64,000 nucleotides of DNA from Antedon mediterranea (GCF_964355755.1 NC_092670.1:30617795-30681794), one strand, 5' to 3'. Positions 47,501 through 57,371 are shown, counted from the stretch's first letter. Program-made: numbers and translations. The notes: generated by a model not told the origin, from the letters alone.

Positions 47501-50057
47501 TTTTAACTTTTTTATTCTTTCTGGTGGATCCAGGCTTAAAGCCCCTTGGGGTTTAAATGGTATTCTCCAGGCATAATGCAACTATTATTTACTTAATTTC
47601 CAACCACTTGTATCTTTTATATTTTGTATATGTTTGCATTATGTGAATAAATTTGAACTTGAACTTGAACTTGTGCTAGGCATAATCTTCAAGATTTTTT
47701 ATTACTGTAGTCCTATTACCATTATTTATTTGCCAATTTTAAATGTATATTTAAACTTTATTAAACTACCGCACAACCAACCGCCACTTGAACCTTTAAA
47801 TAAGTAAATTGAGCAAGTTAAAGTTTTTAAAAAATAAATTTCCGTTTGGTAATACATCTGTAGAAGATATCCTTAATTACAGTATTATTAGTGCTGTTTC
47901 ACATATGCCGGAGGTAAATTAATATGACCATGAAAATGTGTTGTTTATTTAATGCTATTTGTATTGAAGTATGCAGAACAACCCTCTGTGGTCTGTAAAT
48001 AAAAACAACATTCAATTAATAATAATCATTATTTAATTATATTTATATATTTATTCTTATTTTCTTAGGCCTCCCTAGGTCTATAAATTAATAAACAACG
48101 CGCGTCCGACAATGAACACGCGCCAATAATGCACGCACTACCCAACTATTATATGCTAAAGCCTGGCTCTCCTACTGTACTACTAGGCCTAGACTATAAT
48201 ATTGATTTATAAATAAAACAAAGAGGCTTTGTAGAGTTTTATGAATAAAAACAGCTTCCCCATATATTATGTGTTGCTCTTAATTTATAAAACTAAATCT
48301 TTTATCTTATAGCGTAAAAATTGATTTTAGCTACAACCATGTGTTCCATTTTTAAGCAGTACAATACCCAAGAAGGCACATGTTTAAAGGGTCATTCACA
48401 CCTGTTCCGGCACGGTTCCGGTCAGGCGCCGGAAAATCCAATCGAACGTGAATGTTTCGTTTTCACGCGGTTACGCGCATATCGATTGGCGCATAGCCGC
48501 GTGGAGCGTCGTGAAAACGAAACATTGATGTTCGATTCGCCGGATCGGAACCGTGCCGGAACAGGTGTGAAAGACCCTTAAGCAGCCATTTTTTTTATTA
48601 ACTAATATTGAAAAGTCAAATATTCAGAAACTATAAAACCCACCTTCTGAAAAATTGCGTTGTTTTATTACAGCCTCAACAAATTAGACGAAATTTTAAC
48701 ATTCGAATAGCCTAACATTGTTTAAAATCAGTGTCATTCACCCTTGTTTCACACAAATGTTATAGAATCGTCGATTAAAAAACAGTACCACGTGGTTCGT
48801 AGGTTGTCAAAGGTTTTCATGAATTATTCATTAGTAAATAAAACCAAAAGTTCCAATTGGCCAGTTTGCAAAAACGTAAGATTTATTTTTCAAAACAAAG
48901 TTTCTTCCGGTTAATTGTCCACGCTGTCTCGTGTGCAAAAACGATTCGCTGCCGATAGAGGGCTCACTACTTTTTGTCCCTGGTTAATTGAGTGTGTATA
49001 ATCAAGCTTATAATTATAACGTTATACATTTTATATATAACAATTAGAAAAATATACTGTATTAAACTTATGCATCCGATTAATAAATGTTTATTTTACC
49101 TTAATACTATATTTGCTTTAAACAGAAATTTCACAAGTCTGCATTTGTAGCGTTCAGATTGGATTAGTTGAACTTTACAAACATTATGGAGTAAGGCCGA
49201 GTGCCATCATCGGTCAGAGTGTAGGTGAGGTGGCAGCAGCCTACGCAGCTGGACTTTTCACTATGGAAACAGCAGTCAAACTAATATTTAAACGAGGAAA
49301 TATCCTAAGTAAAATAAGTGGCTCAGGAACGATGATGGCAGTTCATCATGACGTGGAAGTTGTCAAAAGAAAGCTAGACTGTACTCCAATAGAGATAGAC
49401 ATAGGAGCAATAAACAGCCCTAAGCAGATTGTATTGTCTGGGAAAACAGAGTTACTTATTGAATTTTCATCCCAATTAAAAAAAGAGGGCATAGTGACAA
49501 AATTACTAAATGTTAATAGTCCATTTCACAGTCGTCATCAAGACGATTTAAAGGAAGAATTTCTAAGAAATACTAGTTTCCTTCAGAAGCAACCATATTC
49601 AGCTAATGAAACATCTGTTACTCCAATGATGTCAACTGTAACAAACCGTTATATTACTCTACAAGAAGCACATGACCCTGCTTACTGGAGTAATATTCGC
49701 CAGATGGTGCGTTTAAAAGACGCACTAGATGATGTACTCAATAGCGGTTGCAATGGTTTTTTAGAAATAGGAGCTCATCCAACGTTGTCACCAGTTATTA
49801 AAGAAACTATAGCTTCGAAATCGATAAAACCAACGATTTACTTTATCACTCATTCTCTTAAAACACCACGTAATGTAAGTATCACTGCCGATGATAATCT
49901 AAATTTCATTACATCGTTAGCACAGATGTTTGCAGAAGGTTACCCTGTTGATATGACACCATGCTTTCAAGAGTTTAATTGCATGGTGGAGTCATTGCCA
50001 TTGTATCCATGGCAACATATACAGAGTCCAGCAGCAACTAAAAATAAGGGACCATGA
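32320..50057 (+). CDS. Animal type I PKS-like protein, KS-AT only, KS catalytically dead
   Basis: Spliced from 32320-32545, 42245-43614, 43788-43884 and 49126-50057 through GT/AG introns with matching phases (1, 0, 1), giving 874 residues. The ketosynthase domain spans about residues 20-430 and the acyltransferase about 515-860, ending LPLYPWQH before the stop. Related animal PKSs (sea-urchin pigment type) continue with DH, ER, KR and ACP; these are absent. In the KS, the DTACSSS motif is DTASSSS (Ser165), HGTGT is CVTET (Cys291) and the NIGH block is deleted, so no condensation is expected. The AT has GQSVG with nucleophile Ser596, Arg621 and His699. Possible roles are a trans-acting acyl loader, a structural partner of a full PKS, or a young pseudogene. 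The frame is intact. Confidence 0.85.
33218..34057. mobile_element. 840-bp MITE with perfect 16-bp TIRs
   Basis: The ends AGCCCCTTTCTCACAG and CTGTGAGAAAGGGGCT are perfect inverted repeats. The interior is rich in ACCGGTAT/ATACCGGC words with subterminal copies of TCTCACAGAA. No transposase frame. It splits the RTE-like LINE. The termini resemble PIF/Harbinger MITEs, but the 3-bp duplication is not clear. Confidence 0.75.
35110..35880. repeat. About 373-bp tandem duplication
   Basis: TTTTGGGGTAGGGGGTA recurs at about 35117 and 35490. Both units then carry CAATGTGTAGA, ACTAGAGGTCAAAAGGT with its mirror TGACCTTTTACAAAAACTCA, and AACTAGAAGAA. AGGTCA-type half sites face each other across about 10 bp. 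Non-coding. Confidence 0.7.
35900..36735 (+). mobile_element. Non-LTR retrotransposon RT fragment (jockey/Rex-like)
   Basis: The frame 35945-36250 has QGCVFSPLLYIIYTD and the catalytic KFADDTVLL block of a reverse transcriptase, then LELNVTKTKEIIVDFRK. After a frameshift near 36230 it continues with KYLGTIFEDNLSWELN and LYLLRKLNHFNV. The C-terminal tail (36516-36701) ends NSFLPVAIRLLNS. The endonuclease and N-terminal RT are missing. Nested in the 4.6-kb element. Confidence 0.8.
37090..38660 (-). pseudogene. Decayed transposon-borne ORF, function unknown
   Basis: On the minus strand, short segments such as LDNYESGSSTKDGAHG (near 37730), a TTSRVFGIGKQVALKK patch (near 37310-37360) and the open frames 38576-38304 and 38270-37977 resemble successive parts of uncharacterised transposon proteins of aquatic invertebrates. 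Stops and frameshifts interrupt every segment. Probably the former coding region of the enclosing 4.6-kb element. Low certainty: recognised by pattern only. Confidence 0.35.
39218..40031 (-). mobile_element. AGTCGCG-family element, full copy 1
   Basis: Read on the minus strand, it starts AAGGCCAACAGCCATTAAG and ends in the hairpin AGTCGCTTCCACGCGACT followed by AAAA. Two (CAGA/CCGA)n tracts, each next to ATAGTGAACTATA or ATAGTGATACCGG, bracket a 580-bp middle. No protein. It interrupts the LINE between its EKG and KGDSSK codons, consistent with a short A-rich target duplication. The terminal hairpin plus CTAA recalls a Helitron 3' end, but the 5' end does not start TC. Confidence 0.75.
40430..41235 (-). 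mobile_element. AGTCGCG-family element, full copy 2
   Basis: About 95 percent alike to copy 1 by eye, same orientation. It is flanked by a clean 6-bp duplication GTTTTT (40424-40429 and 41236-41241). It sits in the same LINE 0.4 kb from copy 1. Confidence 0.8.
41611..41946. mobile_element. Mutator-like MITE with 10-bp target duplication
   Basis: The perfect direct repeat GCCCCGGTGG flanks it (41601-41610 and 41947-41956). The terminal inverted repeats start CGATATTTCTTTTCGTACAT and include GGGGACCCC-like ends. A 9-10-bp duplication is typical of Mutator-like elements. The core carries a tRNA-like segment and a GAGAGA microsatellite. Located in PKS intron 1. Confidence 0.75.
41757..41829 (+). 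other. tRNA-like segment inside MITE
   Basis: A-box-like TAGTCGAGTGG and B-box-like GGTTCGACTCC are correctly spaced. The D stem AGTC/GACT pairs, and a 7-nt loop TTTACAT could present anticodon UAC. The acceptor stem (GTCTGTG against GAGCTAC) does not pair and the T stem is only 3 bp, so it is not a working tRNA. More likely an inserted tRNA fossil or SINE head. Confidence 0.4.
42245..43614 (+). CDS. PKS coding exon 2 (KS body, linker, AT start)
   Basis: Acceptor TTGTTGTTCTAG|GT. The split Gly codon joins GGVQHFDPQMRNILEV. It contains the KS core, the dead catalytic positions and VGCSSFEVNGANTLVFKAAP at the KS end. Then comes the KS-AT linker and FVFSGSGTQWWGMARE, the AT start. Donor AAAG|GTAATT, phase 0. 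The upstream ATG at 42223 is intronic. Confidence 0.9.
43788..43884 (+). CDS. PKS coding exon 3 (AT)
   Basis: Acceptor ATTATTTTATAG|AAG, donor ACAG|GTAAAC, 97 bp, phase 0 to 1. Encodes KIDGFLEKTGGKWSLIEML, the expected AT helix region after the FVFSG motif, and completes the frame between exons 2 and 4. Confidence 0.85.
43885..44620. other. PKS intron 3, first part, no recognised feature
   Basis: AT-rich intronic sequence. A GGCTTCGCCTCC patch at 44100 may be a relic of a mobile-element end. No exon with splice sites was seen. Confidence 0.4.
44625..46074 (-). mobile_element. Internally deleted CR1/Daphne-like LINE
   Basis: Minus-strand frame order: 46074-45859 (acidic N terminus, ending LNESVKKLKNIGY then a stop), HYNIRSVNQHIDEL, ISETWLNNTSCKPYLPSYDF, GGGVGMFV, and GDFNINLLKHASTDF with TLIDNIFSN-like sequence (apurinic endonuclease motifs). 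Immediately after about 45250 come IHGPKLWNELCRNHLD and a C-terminal tail to 45030. The whole reverse transcriptase is missing, so the copy has lost its middle. The 3'UTR ends with AATAAATGTGAATTGAATTG at about 44625. In PKS intron 3, antisense. Confidence 0.8.
46960..47690 (+). mobile_element. 5'-truncated CR1/L2-like LINE with (TTGAAC)n tail
   Basis: The frame from about 47000 to 47342 reads NIFDINKLQTALFMFRYSNN, then HKYNTRNANNY and GPLLWNSLNPSITNSKTNN, the C-terminal end of CR1-type ORF2. The 3'UTR contains GGATCCAGGCTTAAAG and ends AATAAATTTGAACTTGAACT, the microsatellite tail usual for this group. In PKS intron 3, sense. Confidence 0.8.
48388..48578. mobile_element. Palindromic Harbinger-like MITE
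   Basis: 191 bp, close to fully self-complementary. The ends AGGGTCATTCACACCTGTTC and GAACAGGTGTGAAAGACCCT bracket matching CGGAAC and GTTTTCACG blocks. Flanked by TAA on both sides (48385-48387 and 48579-48581), a 3-bp duplication expected for PIF/Harbinger. The 86-codon frame over it is a shadow. Confidence 0.8.
49126..50057 (+). CDS. PKS coding exon 4 (AT body and stop)
   Basis: Acceptor TTTGCTTTAAACAG|AA. Begins QVCICSVQIGLVELYKHYG, as in animal PKS and FAS AT domains, then IIGQSVGEVAAAYAAG, KRGNILSK, NSPFHSRHQDDL and FLEIGAHPTLSP. The last coding words are LPLYPWQHIQSP followed by about 8 residues and TGA. No consensus donor precedes the stop, so this is a genuine last exon. Confidence 0.9.
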
Positions 50058-50380
50058 TCGTGTATGTTAGCTTAAAAATGCTAGTTTGGAAAATCACTGT
50101 TGGTGCTGTTGTTGATTTGCTGTTGCTGTTACTGGTAATGTTGCTGTTGTTGATATTTTTGCTGTTTCCGTTGCTGTTACTGTTAATGTTGCTATGGCTG
50201 CTGTTGTTGCTGTTCCCGTTGCTGTCGCTATTGTTAATGTTTCTTCTGTTACTACGGCTGCTGCTGTTGCTGTTCCCGTTGCTGTCGCTACTATTAATGT
50301 TGCTGTTGTTGCTACGGCTGCTGTAAATTATCATCCCACTTTATGTTTTTGAGTTTGATAATAAAAGGTTATGATAATCC
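50058..50380 (+). terminator. PKS 3'UTR with poly(A) signal
   Basis: AATAAA at 50360-50365, 303 bp after the PKS stop codon, with no intervening exon-like frame. Supports exon 4 as the last exon. The 3'UTR includes a GTTGCTGTT-type repeat at 50104-50325. Confidence 0.6.
50104..50325. repeat. GTTGCT/GCTGTT imperfect hexamer repeat in 3'UTR
   Basis: About 220 bp of TTG, CTG and GTT triplets, with one longer unit (CTGTTCCCGTTGCTGTCGCT) repeated twice. Poly-Leu and poly-Ser/Asn frames on the two strands are artefacts. Confidence 0.8.
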
Positions 50381-50857
50381 AATACATTGTCAGTGCGCCC
50401 TCAGGTAGCTCAATAATTACTGAATTTATATATAGATTATGGTTAATTCTGACATAGGCGAGCACAATGGAAAAACTTTCGGACAAATCTCTGCCTTGGA
50501 TAACTACCTATAAAAGTTTTTATAACCAAATTTCTGATTTCATCGGTTGATTTTCAATTCAATTTCAATTGTACGTGGGTGGAGGTAATTTCCATTTTTA
50601 TAATAAAACAATTATACTATTTGTAATAGAATTCATTGCACTGTTATCTACAATTTACCAAGCATTTGTTATCCTTTTTTACCACTTTTCTTATCAGAGG
50701 ATTTTATTTGATCATAAATGTTATCATATTATTAAAACTAAAAAAATATGTATATGTATATACAAATATATAAACTGAAAGACACACAAATTATGATAAC
50801 AAACGTTTCATAAGTAAACAACTTTTTATTAAATATGCAATAGATACGGTAACAAAC

Positions 50858-51568
50858 AAGGCCATATAGATGGCTGCAGTCGCGTGCTCATTAGTGTTTA
50901 CCTACCGACCGACCAACCTAGCAAACTGACCGAAATTACTGAACATGTTTAAAAATGTTGAATTGTTTAAAAACATTATATTTTTTTAATTTACACGTGC
51001 GTAGCCTGTCACTTTTGACGTGCTCGTATAACGTAATTTTGAGTTGAAAGGTAAGTCAAGAAAACAGACATCGGGCAAAAAGAGTGCGCAATAACATTTA
51101 ACGCGCAGTGCGCGCGCAAAAATCTGCGCACTTTTGTAAACGCTTAAAATTGCCTGAAACGTACTCTTATTTCATCAAAATTAATTTTGAAAATTTTAAG
51201 CGCGCGTACGCATGCGTTACATGCGCTACGCACGTAATTGTATTGCCATATGATGATTTATGCCCTGAAATGTATGAGTACCAAATTTTATTTAATTGTG
51301 ATTCATGGTTGTGAAGATATGATTACAAACGTGATTTCGTTAAATCGTGCGTAGACCGCGTAAATTTTTATTGCGCACCGTGAAAGCATAACCACATCGA
51401 TTCCTGGCCATAAGGAATATACTGTGAAAAATTGACTTAGCTAGATTAAACTGATATCAAGATAAGGTCAGAAAGCGATAAAACGCATAGTGATACCGGA
51501 CCGACAGACAGACAGACCGACCGACCGACATAGTGAACTATAGAGTCGCGTCGACGCGACTAAAAATA
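50858..51568 (-). mobile_element. AGTCGCG-family element, copy 3 (orientation as read on +)
   Basis: On the + strand it reads AACAAGGCCATATAGATGGC at the left and ends GAGTCGCGTCGACGCGACTAAAAA, i.e. opposite in orientation to copies 1 and 2. It has a 580-bp core related to theirs. The tetranucleotide tracts are shorter. Short frames in it are not genes. Confidence 0.7.
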
Positions 51569-51589
51569 TGCAGAAAATAATGTAAACAT

Positions 51590-51685
51590 ATAATATGAGT
51601 TCTGTAATTGTTTTTTTATGAAACATTGAATGAATAAAGGTGGTGGTTAACCACAAAAGATAAAACAAAAAACTAAAAAAATGAA
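51590..51685 (+). mobile_element. LINE 3' tail fragment (L1/Tx1-like)
   Basis: ATGAATAAAGGTGGTGGTTAACCACAAAAG-type end, matching the 3'UTR of the LINE at 24490-25914 when that copy is reversed, and ending in an A-rich tract. Confidence 0.45.
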
Positions 51686-53200
51686 CATATACCTCGAATA
51701 AGCACCTCCCTCAAATTAAATCCGTCTCCCCACCTCCGCCCTATAAGGGCCCTACCAAACAATCAAGCAATAAACACTATACTTTAAAAAGACACTGTGA
51801 AACAGAGTAGGTTTAGTTTTACGAATTTCAAGCATTTTCAATAATGGCAACCGACAGAAAACCTACAAGGAGAACGTCCTTTTAAAACCGTTTTACCCGA
51901 GTCATTACACTTTCTAGAGGAGAAGCGAGCAAAGCGAGCTTACCCTATAATATTTGGTATATATATAAACATAATTTGTAATGGAGTATCTAATATAAGA
52001 TTTTCCGGGATTAGGATGTGAGAGAGATAGACTACTCCCTGGACAAATATTTGTCTTTAAAATTATATGTCCCATACCATTTAACATTGTAATATCCCTT
52101 TACAGCTTAAATTAGAAGGATAACAAAAACGAGTAACGAATTTCACACTAGAGTAAGTGACTGGTGTTAAATTTAAACGTATAACGTAGGCATATTAGGT
52201 ACAATGCCCATACTCTTATCGAGTTGCGTTGATGGAAAAAAATTCGTAAAACACCAATAGGAAAACAATATTTTAATATTGTTTCTATTTTTAATCGAGC
52301 AACGGTGGGAAGTCCTATATTGATGTTATATGCATCCGCTATTACGGAGGCCAAAGTTAGAAATAATATAGGTCAAATAGTTTGTTATGTATCTCAAAAT
52401 TATAGTGTTACGGGCTGATTATACAGTAACGGATGTAATACAGCGGTATTAGGCTTTGATCAGTTGATGTATTTGCAATTTTCTTTTCATAAAGACATTC
52501 AGGCCCACATAAAATGATGGGAGATAAATAATATTATTTTGTTTATATATTATAGTGAACTTGATTTACTGACATATCTCCTGGTCATTGTCCTCAAAGG
52601 GGACATTGCCGATTCTTATCTTCATGTTCTATGAGGTAATGTGGTCTAGATAAAATTAACAGTACGAGCAATCACATAATAACTGCTGACAGGTGCTTTT
52701 AACAAATTTTATCCGACATCTTTAATATTCAAGTCAGTCTACTTTAAAAATGACATACTTTGGAAGTTTGGAAGTGGCCAACTTGAGGTGGTTTGATATT
52801 TTCGAGTCGGTCGCTTACGAGAGATACGGTCAACCATCTCATTTCCAAACATTGTAGGAGGAGGCATATTACATTTAAAAATATGTATAAACTGTGAAAA
52901 ACAACACTGATTAGGGGAGAACAAACAGCATTTGAATGGAAGAGGTTTGACTGGCGCGTCGCCCTCAGTCGTCGGTTTATGATTTTGCGGATACACATGC
53001 TTGATGAATATTTAGTTCAAATACATTATTTACAATACAGTTTATACAATATAAACAGAGGCGGTTAATTTGACTTTCTAAAATATTAAACAATATCATA
53101 GTACGGTATATAAACAAGTAGGCTAAATGTAGGCCTAATGTACATTTACAACAAACACACGTCACACAACATCCTTACCCATATACCTATATAGTTCAAA
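51686..53200. other. No recognised gene; GCGAGC hairpin remnant at 51918
   Basis: GAGAAGCGAGCAAAGCGAGC near 51920 resembles the hairpin ends of the 9-kb palindrome. Two overlapping minus-strand frames of about 85 codons at 52739-52998 have no recognisable domain. Confidence 0.35.
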
Positions 53201-53214
53201 TTCATGTAAATGCA

Positions 53215-53415
53215 CAGCGTTTGTTTGTTTTGGGTTTTTCCTGCACTTATAAGAATTTAGTTGAAGTGCTTGTTTTGTTTCTTTCTGGAGGTTCAGACTT
53301 AAAAGGCCATTGTGTTGAAATCTCCACGCACAATCAAATGTATTATTATATAATATTTATCATTACAAATGTATTTATTATATGTTGTGTGAAGTAAACT
53401 AAACTGAAACTAAAG
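53215..53415 (+). mobile_element. CR1/L2-like LINE 3' tail fragment
   Basis: TTCTGGAGGTTCAGACTTAAA and CATTGTGTTGAAATCTCCACG match the order of the 3'UTR at 47530-47690, ending in an ACTAAACTGAAACTAAA tail instead of (TTGAAC)n. Confidence 0.45.
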
Positions 53416-55040
53416 ATTTATCAAATATGCAGTCTATTCTATAAGATGAACGGACTGTTTTGATAAATAAAGCATCAGTTTTCACGTAAGCGATTTTTAA
53501 CTATATTGACTTAAGCAAACAGATTCATCCCAGATGAGAAGGCTAATAACTAATATCTGACATATCTCGTGGCTGATATGAAATAACGTTACAGAAGAAT
53601 ACTCACATGTTCAGTAAGTACACACTGCTTTACCATGATTTTACCTTAGGCTTTCCATTATTTAATCTACGATAAAGGAATGCTAAGCCTAGTTGTGATA
53701 ACTTTGTCGATTTTTGAAACAAAATGTTGACAGGTGATGCTACCAATCTTTGCCAAAACATGTTACCTTGATTTTGTCAATAATATCATATTCAAGTGCC
53801 GGCAGATTGGGACTGCTAACCAGGAAACATCGATTTACTTACCAATAGCTAGCACCCAGCGAAGAATTGATTTTGTCGTTCTATCCGTTTAACACCTAAA
53901 TGCGATTTATTTCACCTGTTCTTACACGCTGTTCACTTTCATCCCATAGCAATAATATAATATTTAGTTTAACCCATTTCTCTTATTGATGAACAGTATA
54001 CATTTCTGAGAGGTACTAATGGTTATAGGATACCATTTAATTGGGTCAAGATAATGTTACTTTTTCTATCAATATCAAATATCGGAAAATTGAGGGAATT
54101 AACTAAGCTTTGACTGATGACGCCACAATTATACAATGTGATCAAACGAACTGCAATGTAATCTAAATAGTAAAAATTGAAATCTCAAAAGCATGCAAAT
54201 GGTCTCACCCTGCTGTTTAGCTAGGCATAGTCCCTGTCGAGCTAGTAGTACTAGTAGGGCCGACTGGGCCTAGAGTGTAGGGCTAGCCTATGGCTAACTA
54301 ATATTAGCCAATGATATACTATCCTAAACCTATATAGCCTAATATTGTCAAGAAAAAAGAACTTTTGCAAAATTAAATATTAATATTAAATTATTAAAAT
54401 TTAAATTTGCAATTATATACAGCCTAGCGCAAAGATCACCACACACTGGACATCATGGTTCATCGTTTTGCTATTTTGTGACCTAAATCAATGGATTCAA
54501 CTACACAGCCTACGTCTATCCCTGCGCTTAGTAGCAGTAACACGAGGGTGAGCGTAACCATGGAGTAATTATTTCTCAATAGTGTAACTTAGTGAATTCA
54601 TGGATCATCTTGTTTTCCAGGATGTGGATACCAAATGATGAATATGCCCTTAACCTCTTTATTTGAGATGACCCCTTAAATAATTGTTTGGTTGCTAGGC
54701 TTTCTGGAGGAAAACAAATTGATCGTATCCTAGCTTCTGTAGGCCAAAATGCCATCTGATTAAAATGTAGAGTCTGAAATTGCTGATTACCGGCGTGATA
54801 TTTGCGGGCAATGTCAAGAGTTGCTAATGAAAATATAATTTTTCTTTCAGGTAATCTAATATTTATATTTTATTCTTTAAAAAAAAACGTCGACCATAGA
54901 TTTCCCTACAATTTGTGTTGGTCAACATGGGCAATTAAACTTGCTTTTTTTGCCTAATACTTGGTAGGCCTATGTGTACTGAAGAGACCAATTATAGTTA
55001 TTATAATTATTATCATAATTATTGCAGTGTCCATAAAAAA
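53416..55040. other. No recognised feature apart from a possible mini-exon
   Basis: AT-rich. 54491-54547 is an ATG in good context followed by 19 open codons and a donor-like GAGG|GTGAGC, too short to call. 54230-54350 is rich in TAGGCCTA-like words. Confidence 0.3.
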
Positions 55041-55049
55041 ACTAAAAAA

Positions 55050-55485
55050 GACCAAGATTCAATGTTCGGACACAAAGATAAGACCTTTGCAATATTCGGA
55101 TACACAAAGATAAGACTTCTATAATATTTAGACACACAACCAATAATACATCTAAAATGTTCGGACACACACCGATAAGACTTTTGCAATGTTCGGACAC
55201 ACAAAGATAAGACTTTTGCAATGTTCTGACACACCAATAAAACTTCAGCAATGTTTGGACACACAAAGATAAGACTTCTATAATGTTCGGACAGACACCG
55301 ATAATACAGTAATGTTCGAACACAAGAATATAAGACTTCTGCAATGTTCGGACACACACCGATAATACTTCTGCAATGTTCGGACACAAAAATGTAAGAC
55401 TTCTGCAATGTCCGGACACAAACCGATAAGATTTCTGCAATTTTCGGACACACAAAGAAAAGACTTCTACACCGAGGAAACGTGC
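55050..55485. repeat. About 31-33-bp minisatellite (TTCGGACACACA units)
   Basis: Roughly 13 diverged units based on AATGTTCGGACACACAAAGA plus TAAGACTTCTGC. Two minus-strand frames of 149-159 codons stay open through it, with recurring SLCVRTLQK and CPNIAEVL. Their parallel openness in two frames points to repeat composition rather than coding. Confidence 0.75.
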
Positions 55486-55499
55486 AATCACATACCAAT

Positions 55500-57170
55500 G
55501 AAACTACAGTAATTTTTGTATAGAACTAAAGAGGAGGCCACGAACTGCAATGCAATCGGACATGCAGATGAGGCTACTAACATGATAATACAAAACAGAA
55601 GAGAACTTCAATGTTCGCACAAACTTAGAAGCTACTTCAATTCAATGTCCGTACAGACTACATGCTAGAACAATCTTAGACCTGATTTCCGTAGATTTAC
55701 CAATCACAACATTGCTACCTCTGGACCAAACTTCGTCAAAATGGTTTAAAAGGTTTGATTCACATTAAAAAAATCATTTAAAATATAAGTTATCTGTATA
55801 TTAATTTTATTTAATATTTGCTCCTGTGTGATGTGTTTATATACATTTGTAGTATTGACTTATTCTGTCTTTGATATATGAAAAAAATGTGTACAGTACC
55901 AATATTTAACTGCACATTTCGGATTCTACTGAAATATTCTGAGAAAGTAATAAGAATTCTACTGCAATGTTACCGCGACGAATTTTTCTCTTAGTAATAA
56001 TGCATATACTATTGATTTAGTCATCGACAATTCACACTTCCTCAAGATACCTCTATACTACCCGTTGCGTTGTCCAGTCGATGTCCACTACCACTATTCG
56101 CATCTTCATAAACACCTACACTATATCAACAATACAGCCACAACTTTAACACAATGCGTCTTTCGTTTCTTTCTGTCTTGCGTCAATATGTAGGGCCTAC
56201 GTTGCGTTTCAATACTCTGTGATACATAAGTCCTACTTAAAACTTTGTTTATCTTAACTCCACATTCGCCCACTATTTAACAACATAACACGTTTGAATC
56301 TTGAAATTAATTTCCTTTGAGGAGAAATTTTATTGCCATTCACCAGAGATTGAAAGTTCAAGGAAATTCCGATTGAATGTTTAAAAACAACCCACGACAC
56401 TACAGTAAGCCTACGTAACAGGAGTACAATGCAGGTGCAGTTTTTCCCGTTATACAAATAGAACAACAACAATAATTTTGCTACAGCATAACTACCATGT
56501 AGCGAGTAAGACATTTAAAAGTGCGTTATCAGAGGCACTGATTATATTGAGTTTTTTTATATAATAATGTAGGCACTTGGAATATCATTTTAAGTATATT
56601 ATTGTTATTGTATTATGTTTATATATATTATAATCCACATATAATTAACTTAATAAGCCAAAGATCATTGCAATTGACCAAGTAGGCCGTTGTCTAGTGT
56701 CATTTTATTAAAAAAACAATTTGTAATCAAAATGTTGAATTACTACAGAGTAAGCTTGTTAAAGATAACCAAACGAGGTGTTCAACAGGAAGTTGTGAGC
56801 CGAGAAAACATTAAGCGCATTTAATGTCCTTAGCGTACGCTATCTTATAAAGCTAAGTCGCTAATGGATAGAATTGTAGGTTCTTAAAATGAGGTTTTTT
56901 AATTATTATTTATATAAGTCATCTTTTCAAATGTTACAGTCGGTAGTATTCAAACACACTATAATGATTTAACTAAAATACTTTTATTTCACATGCCATA
57001 ATAAGGCCCAGCGAGACCTGAAAATGAGTTGATTAGACCAGGGAGTTGTTTACAACTCCCTGATTAGACTTACATTGGATTCCACTGTACTGTATAATTT
57101 TAGTTCGGAATGATGACATCACTATTGGACCACAATCTATCATGGTAAGTGATTGGATGAGTGATTATAC
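55500..57170. other. No recognised feature
   Basis: Decayed minisatellite-like words continue to about 55700. The rest is AT-rich with no splice-bounded frame. Confidence 0.35.
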
Positions 57171-57174
57171 ATAC

Positions 57175-57371
57175 CTGGGCATACGAGGCACGCGAAATGT
57201 TAACCAACAACTGTATTTTCGTTTCACGCGGTGAAACACGGCTGCCTGGGGCTGATTGTCGTCTGCCTGTGTTGTTTGTCGTTTTTTCACACGGGGACAG
57301 AACGTCCAAAACAGCCTTGAATTGATCTAGTTTTGTCCTCAAGGTGGCACTTTTGACACTTGGATGCTTAG
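57175..57371 (-). CDS. Candidate internal exon of an unrecognised gene
   Basis: On the minus strand, the acceptor CTTCTTTCTTTTTCGTATAG opens at 57371 and a strong donor CCCAG|GTATGT closes at 57175. The frame between them is fully open: 197 bp, phase 1 at entry, phase 0 at exit, about 66 residues. It reads AKHPSVKSATLRTKLDQFK, then a Cys/Asn/Ser/Arg-rich segment with RRQSAPGSRVSPRE, then QLLVNISRASYAQ. Mixed composition is protein-like and not repeat-derived. I recognise no domain. Neighbouring exons were not found, and the gene would be convergent with the PKS. Confidence 0.45.

Noticed and set aside
50038-50334. Asn/Ser-rich and Leu-rich frames after the PKS stop
   Set aside because: Both strands of a triplet-type repeat in the 3'UTR; no independent coding evidence.
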